From positions 1 to 5,819 of the forward strand of contig JAGRAL010000308.1 of assembly GCA_020434605.1 (NCBI GenBank): 5,819 bases of DNA. The letters run 5' to 3'. Each line of letters starts with the position of its first letter. Positions within the stretch are counted from its first letter, which is position 1. Positions 1-5,819 of this stretch are shown here, one piece after another. Under the pieces are notes generated by a model. The model made no database searches, had not been told where the DNA came from, and saw only the letters and a list, made by a program, of their open reading frames with translations. This stretch comes from Bdellovibrionales bacterium (GTDB lineage: Bacteria; Bdellovibrionota; Bdellovibrionia; Bdellovibrionales; UBA840). Made by a program: the position numbers and the translations under genes.

Positions 1-696
1 GTACTTCCGCCAAGGCGCTCATGACCTAGCTTTACTTGCATCAAATTTACGACCTTCTACCACATGACCTATAAGTATTCCTTTATCAAATTTCTCATAG
101 CCCATTCTATAAATTGTACCGGCTTTTCCAAAACCACCCATGCGCCAATAAGATTCGTTCCAAGAGAATAAATTCCAATTGTCCTGCAGAGCATCCACCT
201 TGCAAAGACTAGAAGCTTTTTTAAAATCTTCTTCATTAGTATTACAAAGACCAATAAAGCGAATCTTACCCTGCTCTTTTGCTTTCATTAAAACTTCAAT
301 GGCGGGTCTGATATCATGTCTGTCATCTGGCCAGTGGATCATATATAAATCTATGTAATCCGTTTGTAAGTCTGTTAAACTTTTTTCAAACATACGAGCA
401 ATCACATCTGGGTGATTGTTTTTATCTACACGCTTATTTTTGTCCCAAGTAACTCCGCCTTTAGAGACAATAAAAACCTCTTCTCTTTTTGAACGAAAAG
501 CTTTGCCGATTCTTTCTTCGGACATTCCGAAACCATATATAGGAGCTGTATCATACAGGCGAATGCCATTATCAAAAGATACTTGCAGTAGGTGTAGAGC
601 TTCTTTTTCGGATATGTTACCAAAGCCATATCCACCACCCTCTCCACTAATCGAGGCGGCACCAAAACCTATAGGAAACTCAGGAAAACCTACCAT
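1..696 (-). pseudogene. Aldo/keto reductase, interrupted by an in-frame TGA and cut by the window edge
   Basis: NAD(P)H-dependent aldo/keto reductase family, a TIM barrel that reduces carbonyl compounds; the substrate cannot be told. Counting from a TTG at 717, the catalytic tetrad is intact: D56 and Y61 (YDTAPIYGFG), K86 (VSKGG) and H128 (MIHWPDD). GLCNT (156-160) and FDKGILIG (210-217) follow at normal family spacing. The frame stops at TGA 19-21, giving 225-232 residues where the family has about 300 or more. Codons after the stop read A-P-W-R-K-Y to base 1, and from memory close relatives have an APWW-like segment there. I therefore read the TGA as a nonsense mutation in a longer gene. 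LIGH, where relatives usually have LTGR, may be further decay. The start is uncertain: ATG at 694-696 fits the family N-terminus best, TTG at 715-717 is possible, and neither has a clear Shine-Dalgarno. Expression of a truncated protein, or a sequencing error at the TGA, cannot be excluded. Confidence 0.6.
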
Positions 697-766
697 AACC
701 AATGAATAGCACGACAAGAAAGAATAAACACTTAATTTATCTCAATTTTTAAGCTATAAGGCTCAC

Positions 767-1768
767 ATGCAAATTTTATGTTTTGCCCATAGATTAGAGG
801 CCTCTGCTTTTTTTAACCATGCTCCAAATAAAAGCATTACCCCCTATTTATTCAAGGCAGACAAATACTATATTCTGATTACAGGCGAAGGGATGCAGTC
901 GGCGACTGAGCATCTAACAGAAGTTTTAGCCACCACCCCAGAAATAAATGCCGTTATCAATTTAGGCGTTGCTGCTGGTAATCCTGAACAGACAGAGCTT
1001 AATCATGTCTATCCAATACGAACACTCTACCGACAAAGAGCTGATCTACAGATGGAATTTAGGTCTTTTACTACTCAAAACAAAGAAGCGCAGTTTGATG
1101 TAACAAGCACAGAAACTCGCATACAATCATCAGAAGATGCTAATAAAATATTTCAATTCTCACCAATTTTAGATCGAGAAGCTTGGGCACTCGCCTCTGT
1201 TAGCAAACGATTTAAGAAAGACTTTTTTTGCTTTAAATATATTAGTGATGACGCTACAAAAGAAGCTTGCTCACAAATCAAAGACATAGCTGAAGAAATT
1301 TCATTAACGCTTTTAAACGCATATTTAAACCTACCCACCGACAAAAATGAAAACACCGAGGACTTAATCCCAAAGGGATATCACTTTACATTCACACAAA
1401 AAAATGAGTACGAGAAATTGCTGCATAAAATTTCTTTAAAAAAGAACATCTCTCCCAAGCAACTCATCGCCAGCTTTCCAACATTTAATGCCAAAAAGCC
1501 AAACGACAAAACTAAGCTATTACTTACATTTATGCAGGAGCATCTGGATCCATTTACATTTAATATCAAACAACGACTCAATGAAATTACTGCTAAATAC
1601 AAAAACGATTCTCTAAAAGTTTCTTATGACAAAAGCTTAGAGAGTGATGACTTAGAGTTAAATATAAAATTCACAAGTGCTGACGACTTAGCAAACAAAT
1701 TGCGAAACTTGGACAGCTTTCCTTTTGAGAAAGTATTAGATTTGTTACGAGGTAAAAATGTGGAGTAA
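767..1768 (+). CDS. Nucleosidase-like protein (MTAN/nucleoside phosphorylase superfamily) with unrecognised C-terminal extension
   Basis: Predicted cytoplasmic 333-residue protein. Residues 1-187 resemble 5'-methylthioadenosine/S-adenosylhomocysteine nucleosidases and futalosine hydrolases. E11 lies in the first-strand segment HRLEASAFF; GEGMQSA is at 40-46 and NLGVAAG at 65-71. DREAW (136-140) and ISDDA (159-163) match the DMEA and ISD motifs. These give equivalents of the E. coli MTAN residues E12, E174 and D197, and the E138-to-D161 spacing of 23 equals that of E174-D197. R137 replaces the usual Met beside the ribose-binding Glu. The middle is about 35 residues shorter than in MTAN, so the substrate may differ. 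Residues 190-333 are an extra lysine-rich, mainly helical region that I do not recognise. The start is supported by TAAGG at 757-761, five bases before ATG. It is the first gene of a coupled pair with the radical SAM gene downstream. Superfamily is likely; exact activity is inferred. Confidence 0.72.
   Translation: MQILCFAHRLEASAFFNHAPNKSITPYLFKADKYYILITGEGMQSATEHLTEVLATTPEINAVINLGVAAGNPEQTELNHVYPIRTLYRQRADLQMEFRSFTTQNKEAQFDVTSTETRIQSSEDANKIFQFSPILDREAWALASVSKRFKKDFFCFKYISDDATKEACSQIKDIAEEISLTLLNAYLNLPTDKNENTEDLIPKGYHFTFTQKNEYEKLLHKISLKKNISPKQLIASFPTFNAKKPNDKTKLLLTFMQEHLDPFTFNIKQRLNEITAKYKNDSLKVSYDKSLESDDLELNIKFTSADDLANKLRNLDSFPFEKVLDLLRGKNVE
1749..1752 (+). promoter_or_regulatory. Ribosome binding site of the radical SAM gene
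   Basis: GAGG lies five bases upstream of ATG 1758, inside the last codons of the nucleosidase-like gene. It supports this ATG as the start and implies translational coupling, since the upstream stop (TAA 1766-1768) falls inside the downstream gene. Confidence 0.6.
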
Positions 1769-2759
1769 AATCCTCATCGAAGACAACGTAAAAGAACACA
1801 AACAAGTAAAGACCATTGTAGAGCGCTTTAACAAAAGTCCTGTCCAATACATTTCTTCTTATGAAGACTATTTTCAAAAGGTAAAAAAGCCTTACTTACA
1901 AAAACGCTCTGACTTACAATTGATACTTGCTCAAAAAAAAGGGAGCTTAGTAAAGCTAACCCCAGCGGCCTACGGCGTAGGAAATGAAGCACACTACTAT
2001 TTTATACACGCATATAACTGTATTTACGAATGTCAGTATTGTTATTTGCAAGGCTACTTTCAATCGCCTGATATTGTTTTATTTGTAAATCATGATGAAA
2101 TTATTGAAGAGATCAAGCAAATTTATAATGATACTAAAAGCGAGGTTTGGTTTCATGCCGGAGAATTTAGCGACTCACTTGCTTTAAGTCATATTACTGA
2201 AGAGTGGCCAATGTATTGGAACGCATTTAGCGAAATGCCTAATGCCTATTTAGAGCTACGAACTAAATCAGCTAATATTAAATCCATTGAAAACTTGCAG
2301 CCTTTAAAAAATATCATTGTTAGTTTTTCTCTATCTACAGATTCGGCCATAAAGGAATATGATTCAAAAACCGCTCCCCTAAAAGCAAGACTCAGTGCCA
2401 TGCAGAAATTAATTCAGAAGGGATTTAAAGTTGGAATTCACTTTGACCCAATTATCGTCACAGATACTGTTATTTCCGAATATACACAGCTCATTGAACA
2501 GATGTCTGAATATTTTCAACCTAAAGACATCTCTTATATCTCTATCGGTGTAGTTCGTTTTACAAAAGATGTGTATCAACAGGTACAGAAAAATTATCCA
2601 GACTCACCCATGTTGGGCGGGCCTTTTTATACTTCATTTGACAATAAGGTTAGATACTCACGCCCTCTACGTTTACATTTACTGAGGGCGATCGAATCGC
2701 AGCTACACAAAGCAGGTTATAAAGAACAACAAGTCTATCTTTGTATGGAAAGAGATTGA
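1758..2759 (+). CDS. Spore photoproduct lyase-like radical SAM protein
   Basis: Radical SAM protein of 333 residues, in the SplB-like family. Classical members bind a 4Fe-4S cluster and SAM and reverse the thymine dimer spore photoproduct in DNA. C88, C92 and C95 form CX3CX2C (NCIYECQYCYLQ), the SPL-type cluster motif. The N-terminal region (LQKR at 47-50, then AQKKG at 58-62) and GIHFDPII (226-233) also follow the family. The only other cysteine is C329 in VYLCMERD at the C-terminus. At the place of the hydrogen-donor Cys (C141 in Bacillus subtilis) there is GEFSDSLAL (135-143), with E136 aligning to the Cys by my reading. This argues against standard SPL chemistry. The protein ends just after CME, where relatives I recall run on a few residues. 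Its start overlaps the nucleosidase-like gene by 11 bp and its end overlaps the convergent protease gene by 25 bp. Family is confident; substrate unknown. Confidence 0.85.
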   Translation: MWSKILIEDNVKEHKQVKTIVERFNKSPVQYISSYEDYFQKVKKPYLQKRSDLQLILAQKKGSLVKLTPAAYGVGNEAHYYFIHAYNCIYECQYCYLQGYFQSPDIVLFVNHDEIIEEIKQIYNDTKSEVWFHAGEFSDSLALSHITEEWPMYWNAFSEMPNAYLELRTKSANIKSIENLQPLKNIIVSFSLSTDSAIKEYDSKTAPLKARLSAMQKLIQKGFKVGIHFDPIIVTDTVISEYTQLIEQMSEYFQPKDISYISIGVVRFTKDVYQQVQKNYPDSPMLGGPFYTSFDNKVRYSRPLRLHLLRAIESQLHKAGYKEQQVYLCMERD

Positions 2760-3970
2760 AGCTTCTTTACCCTCTCAATCACTGGCGGATGAGTATATTC
2801 AAAAAATACCTTTAGCGGATGCGGATTTAAATTTGATAAGCTGTCTACACTTAGTTTTTTTGGTGCGTCAGCTAATGCCTCCGGATGTCCATAGGTTTTA
2901 ACAGCATAAGCATCTGCTTCAAACTCATACTTTCTGCTCATATGCAGAGAAATCAAAGATGTTAAGTCAGAAACTGGGCTATACACTAAGCTAAAAAATA
3001 TTAAACTAGCATAGACGGAAACATTTTCCATATGAAATGCCGAAAAAACCATTTCGTTCTTCATAAATAAACCCATCAAATAAAACATCACACCACTTGA
3101 ACATATTGAGACAATTAAATGTCTATGAATGTGTTTCATCTTAAAGTGACCAATTTCATGAGCAAGAACTGCTACTAATTCTTTTATACTGTGTTTTGAA
3201 ATCAAGGTATCAAACAAGACCACTCTTCTTAATTTGCCAAAACCTGTAAAAAAAGCGTTGGCTTTTGACGATCTCTTAGAGCCATCCATTGAAAAAATTC
3301 CCTGTAACTCAAAGTTTTGGTTCTTGGCGTAGTCATTGATTGCAGATTTTAATTCACCATCTGGCAAAGGAACAAACTTATTAAATAATGGCATAATTAC
3401 CACCGGTGCAATAAATGTCACAAATATTTGAAATAAGACAACGGCTACCCAGCAGTAGAGCCATGCAACCTGGCCACTGGATTCAAAAAACCAAAGAATC
3501 AAGGATAATAAACCACCACCTAAAATGGCACCTAGGACAAGACCTAATATTTGATCTTTCACAAACGTAAGTTTTGATTGTTTATTAAATCCAAATTTTT
3601 CTTCGATTACAAACGTATGATAGTACGAAAATGGAAGTGCGATTAGCATACTAGCAAAGACAAATGCTCCAATAAATAATAATCCCTGCAAAATAGGTGT
3701 ATTGGTTTGAAGTCTTACCCAATTGTCTAAGTATATAAAACCATCTAAAAATATAAATGCCAAAAGCAGAAGTGTTGACACCGTTGATTGCACTAAGCCA
3801 AAACGGGTATTTGTTCTTAGGTATTCTTGTGATTTAATATATTTTTCTTGATCATACAAACCTACAAACTCACTTGGAATTTGCGTTGTAATTCGTTTTA
3901 AATTTAATGTCTCAACTACAACGTCGAGTATGTAAGAAAACAATATGATGGCTATTACAAAATACAGCAT
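2735..3970 (-). CDS. Ste24-type CAAX prenyl protease homologue (M48 zinc metallopeptidase)
   Basis: Integral membrane zinc endopeptidase of the M48A (Ste24/ZMPSTE24) type, 411 residues, a usual length for bacterial members. Zinc site: HEIGH at 271-275 (H271, catalytic E272, H275) and third ligand E349 in RKYEFEADAYA. Other family marks are SKRSSKANAFFTG (231-243), VLFDTL (251-256) and YTHPP (392-396). Hydrophobic segments near 1-18, 60-80, 94-116, 138-162, 168-194, 282-302 and 317-340 give about seven membrane spans. Eukaryotic relatives cleave prenylated CAAX proteins. Bacteria generally lack those substrates, so a role in membrane protein quality control is a reasonable inference only. ATG directly abuts the TAA of the upstream HELCH gene, so the two are co-transcribed and likely coupled. 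The stop is TAG, inside the end of the convergent radical SAM gene. The gene looks intact. Confidence 0.93.
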   Translation of the reverse strand: MLYFVIAIILFSYILDVVVETLNLKRITTQIPSEFVGLYDQEKYIKSQEYLRTNTRFGLVQSTVSTLLLLAFIFLDGFIYLDNWVRLQTNTPILQGLLFIGAFVFASMLIALPFSYYHTFVIEEKFGFNKQSKLTFVKDQILGLVLGAILGGGLLSLILWFFESSGQVAWLYCWVAVVLFQIFVTFIAPVVIMPLFNKFVPLPDGELKSAINDYAKNQNFELQGIFSMDGSKRSSKANAFFTGFGKLRRVVLFDTLISKHSIKELVAVLAHEIGHFKMKHIHRHLIVSICSSGVMFYLMGLFMKNEMVFSAFHMENVSVYASLIFFSLVYSPVSDLTSLISLHMSRKYEFEADAYAVKTYGHPEALADAPKKLSVDSLSNLNPHPLKVFFEYTHPPVIERVKKLQSLSIQR

Positions 3971-5506
3971 TTATCCCTCTCTCGCTTCTACTAGTATATG
4001 ATTTTGTACATAAAAGTCTGCATCTTCAAGCGACACTTTGAGTTCATCCAGATAAAAAGTTTGTTTTTGGTATTTTATCAGCTTTGCACCCTCAGCGTCA
4101 GACAAATTGTAGCTTAAAATTTCCCCATTTATTGACTTAAATAGCAGTACATAGGGAGAGGCTTGCTCAATTAGGGCCTCAATGTTTTTAGAGTTTTTAA
4201 AAATGCGAGCTCTATTGCTCCATTTAAATTTGGATTTTACATTAAACGCACCGTAGGATTTTTCAAAAAACCCCTGCGGTTGATTGATAAACGCTTCTAC
4301 TTCAATGGCATCAATCTTAAAATGACCTTGTATTCTTTGCCCTAAATATTCTCTGTTACCACGATCACTTTTTACGAATTCGTCAATCTCATCATCATTT
4401 AAAAGTTCATAGGTATTAGGTAAAAGTGATTGTAAGCCCTCGATGATTTGCTCTTTATAAAACCCAAATTCGTTATTGATTTCATAACCTGTGCCAAAGA
4501 ACTCTCTTGCACTAGGCATTTCATAGTCCTCTTGTAATGCTTGGTACTCTGCTAAGAATGCATCCAATTTTTTGGTTTTAATGTATGCTCTTACTTGTTT
4601 TAAAAATATAGACTTTAATTCTGTATCCATGCTCTCTGCTAACTCAAGACCACGAAAGCTGATATCCATATAAGCCCAATTCTCTCGAGAGATATTATAG
4701 TTAGAAAATGATGAATTATCCATAAGGGCACTTGCTACATACCTAACCCTTTTGATTAAATCCTCTATACTTTGCGTATACAATGTGGCAGGTACTGCCT
4801 CCTTCATATATTCAATATATACATCCGAATTTAGACGCTCCAACTGCGACAAACTATAGTGGTAGGCATCGTCAGCTAAATTCAAAGAAAAGTAAGGCGC
4901 AGATATGATTCTTTGTTTTTGTAAAGATTCTTCTATGGCAAGTAGCTGCGTATTTAAAAAATCCCAACCGGCTTGCAGCTGCTGAGAGCGCGTTTCTTTT
5001 GTAACTTCAGATATCGCTTCACAACTTACACAATAAGAGGTGGGTGACATTGTATGTGCACGGTGAACATCACATTTATAAGAATCTATTTCATCCCAAA
5101 AATAGTACACAACCACAGGTAAAACTTCAGCGGTCCAAGCTGCCAGGGTATGAAATAATAAATTCTCGTTTGGTCGCCAGGCATATCCAACTAATTTATG
5201 ACACAGCTCATGGGCTCCCCACTTTGAGGATTGTCCTGGGTGAAAATTACATACAGCAGAATCATGGCGAAACGCTTGATATTTTGACTCGAATAAAACC
5301 CCTGACTGCCAATAGCTTGCGCCCTGCCCTTCCTCACGCATGCTAGAGTGCAACCAGTGTTCTGGTACCGGCACTGGCCAACGATATTCGTAATGCGCAA
5401 ACAGCAGCTGATTTTCTTGTGCTAAAGCAAAGATTCTCTTCGAAACCGAAGATCTGTGATAGTCTTTAGGGTCAGCCCCCATTCTTATGATATCTTTATC
5501 CTGCAT
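3971..5506 (-). CDS. Unrecognised protein with HELCH (HExxH) motif and cysteine/histidine-rich N-terminal half
   Basis: I do not recognise this 511-residue protein. It has no signal peptide or clear membrane span, so it is probably cytoplasmic. HELCH at 99-103, in WGAHELCHKLVG, fits the HExxH zincin signature. E127 (WTAEVL), 24 residues after H103, could be a third zinc ligand of gluzincin type, but that is a guess. Nearby are C86 and H88 (CNFHPGQ), C102, H119, C145 and H148 (CDVHRAH), and C159-x-x-C162 (YCVSC). All cysteines lie in residues 86-162, which suggests a metal-binding core. Residues 180-510 are helical, charged and cysteine-free, and resemble nothing I know. The start is uncertain: ATG at 5504-5506 has no Shine-Dalgarno, and a second in-frame ATG lies at 5480-5482 (M9). 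It is first in an operon with the M48 protease. A metallopeptidase is one possibility; a structural zinc protein is another. Confidence 0.7.
   Translation of the reverse strand: MQDKDIIRMGADPKDYHRSSVSKRIFALAQENQLLFAHYEYRWPVPVPEHWLHSSMREEGQGASYWQSGVLFESKYQAFRHDSAVCNFHPGQSSKWGAHELCHKLVGYAWRPNENLLFHTLAAWTAEVLPVVVYYFWDEIDSYKCDVHRAHTMSPTSYCVSCEAISEVTKETRSQQLQAGWDFLNTQLLAIEESLQKQRIISAPYFSLNLADDAYHYSLSQLERLNSDVYIEYMKEAVPATLYTQSIEDLIKRVRYVASALMDNSSFSNYNISRENWAYMDISFRGLELAESMDTELKSIFLKQVRAYIKTKKLDAFLAEYQALQEDYEMPSAREFFGTGYEINNEFGFYKEQIIEGLQSLLPNTYELLNDDEIDEFVKSDRGNREYLGQRIQGHFKIDAIEVEAFINQPQGFFEKSYGAFNVKSKFKWSNRARIFKNSKNIEALIEQASPYVLLFKSINGEILSYNLSDAEGAKLIKYQKQTFYLDELKVSLEDADFYVQNHILVEAREG
3974..3981 (-). 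promoter_or_regulatory. Ribosome binding site of the M48 protease gene
   Basis: GAGAGGGA lies within the last codons of the upstream gene, followed by TAA and then directly ATG (3968-3970). The purine-rich Shine-Dalgarno fixes the protease start and indicates stop-start coupling. Confidence 0.6.
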
Positions 5507-5530
5507 GGAGATAATCTAATCGTGATTACA

Positions 5531-5559
5531 AGTATTAGCAAGCACTGTACCTTTGTCTA
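5531..5559 (-). promoter_or_regulatory. Candidate sigma-70-type promoter for the HELCH/M48 operon
   Basis: Read on the minus strand, TAGACA (-35, at 5554-5559) is separated by exactly 17 bases from AATACT (-10, at 5531-5536). These match the consensus at five and four of six positions. Transcription would start near 5524, leaving a leader of about 18 bases before ATG 5506. Found by eye only; chance matches are common in AT-rich DNA. Confidence 0.35.
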
Positions 5560-5563
5560 ATAT
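5535..5563 (+). promoter_or_regulatory. Candidate promoter for proB
   Basis: TTAGCA at 5535-5540 and TAATAT at 5558-5563 are 17 bases apart, each matching the sigma-70 consensus at four of six positions. Transcription would start near 5570, about 39 bases before the proB ATG. It lies almost exactly over the candidate promoter on the other strand, so the two could compete. A second -10-like TAAAAT sits at 5597-5602 without a good -35. Confidence 0.25.
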
Positions 5564-5608
5564 GGAGATTTTTCATGAATTGCCCCAAAGAAACGGTAAA
5601 ATGATAGC

Positions 5609-5819
5609 ATGTCAAAAATTCTTATAAAACTAGGTTCCTCCTCTATTACCGATTCTTCTGGTATTGCTACATCAAAACTAGAAAATATCCTCTCAGACGT
5701 AGTGGCACTGGCCAATGAGGGTCACGAACTTGCAATCGTCAGCTCTGGAGCTATTGCAATCGGAAAGCATCACATACAAAACTATAATAAAGCACTCATC
5801 CACTCTCAGCAGGCGGCCT
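5609..5819 (+). CDS. proB: Glutamate 5-kinase, N-terminal part (cut by window edge)
   Basis: First 70 codons of glutamate 5-kinase, a cytoplasmic enzyme of the amino acid kinase fold. It phosphorylates L-glutamate with ATP to gamma-glutamyl phosphate, the first step of proline synthesis. Seen: KILIKLGSSSIT at 3-14, with K7 matching the conserved phosphate-binding Lys and GSSS the glycine-rich loop; then GHELAIVSSGAIAIG at 38-52, the very conserved VSSGAIAxG element of the glutamate site; then HSQQAA at 65-70, matching the KQAxAAxGQ region. About 300 residues lie beyond the window, so the presence of a PUA domain and of a following proA cannot be judged. ATG 5609 gives the normal family N-terminus. 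No good Shine-Dalgarno precedes it; ACGG at 5593-5596 is the nearest purine-rich patch and is weak. Confidence 0.9.
   Translation, partial: MSKILIKLGSSSITDSSGIATSKLENILSDVVALANEGHELAIVSSGAIAIGKHHIQNYNKALIHSQQAA

Noticed and set aside
19..21. TGA read as tryptophan (recoded genetic code)
   Set aside because: Trp is encoded by TGG throughout, and TGA is a sensible stop for the radical SAM gene; reading through that TGA would give an implausible extension antisense to the protease gene. A simple nonsense mutation explains the case.
69..254. Frameshift in the middle of the aldo/keto reductase
   Set aside because: The distance from the NWNLF segment to GILIG is 38 residues, the normal family spacing, so no insertion or deletion is needed here.
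416..709. Plus-strand open frame of 97 codons
   Set aside because: It is antisense to the aldo/keto reductase, whose catalytic motifs are clear, and it has no recognisable content.
718..766. Promoters in the spacer between the aldo/keto reductase and nucleosidase-like genes
   Set aside because: TATAAG at 755-760 resembles a -10 but overlaps the ribosome site and has only a poor -35 (TTAATT); nothing better was found on either strand.
1933..1940. Run of eight A in the radical SAM gene as a slippage or phase-variation site
   Set aside because: The frame stays open across it, it lies in an AAA-AAA lysine context, and similar A and T runs are common in this AT-rich window.
2752..2790. Hairpin GATTGA ... 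TCAATC at the convergent gene ends
   Set aside because: The stem is only six AT-rich pairs with a loop of about 15 bases and no T run, too weak for an intrinsic terminator.
5044..5346. Plus-strand open frame of 100 codons inside the HELCH gene
   Set aside because: It lies opposite the conserved-looking HELCH region and has no family resemblance; a shadow frame.

Overview
The window is AT-rich and densely coding. It reads as a chromosomal segment of a Gram-negative-type, probably non-sporulating bacterium. A CAAX-type membrane protease, a spore-photolyase-like radical SAM protein without any visible sporulation gene, and proB together remind me of Bdellovibrionota or similar lineages. That placement is an impression from gene content and cannot be fixed from the sequence alone. 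TGG is used freely for Trp, and TAA, TAG and TGA all occur as stops, so the standard bacterial code applies.

Layout: (1) At the left edge, on the minus strand, lies an aldo/keto reductase gene. It is cut by an in-frame TGA at 19-21, but family-like codons continue past the stop to the window edge. (2) Divergent from it across about 50-70 bp is a plus-strand two-gene operon (767-2759). The first gene is a nucleosidase-like protein of the MTAN/nucleoside phosphorylase superfamily with an unrecognised C-terminal extension. Its end overlaps by 11 bp a radical SAM protein of the spore photoproduct lyase family. (3) Converging on this operon, with a 25-bp tail-to-tail overlap, is a minus-strand two-gene operon (5506 down to 2735). 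It holds an unrecognised 511-residue protein with an HELCH motif, followed directly (TAA abutting ATG) by a Ste24-type M48 CAAX prenyl protease homologue. (4) At the right edge, divergent from that operon across a 102-bp spacer, is the start of proB (glutamate 5-kinase).

Most interesting: the translationally coupled nucleosidase/radical SAM pair suggests a functional link. Many radical SAM enzymes release 5'-deoxyadenosine, an inhibitory product that MTAN-type nucleosidases remove. The radical SAM partner keeps the cluster cysteines but has Glu where true spore photoproduct lyases have their hydrogen-donor Cys, so its substrate or chemistry probably differs. The second operon couples two proteins with HExxH-type zinc signatures, one of them in no family I recognise. 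No tRNA, rRNA, insertion sequence, CRISPR array or convincing intrinsic terminator is visible.
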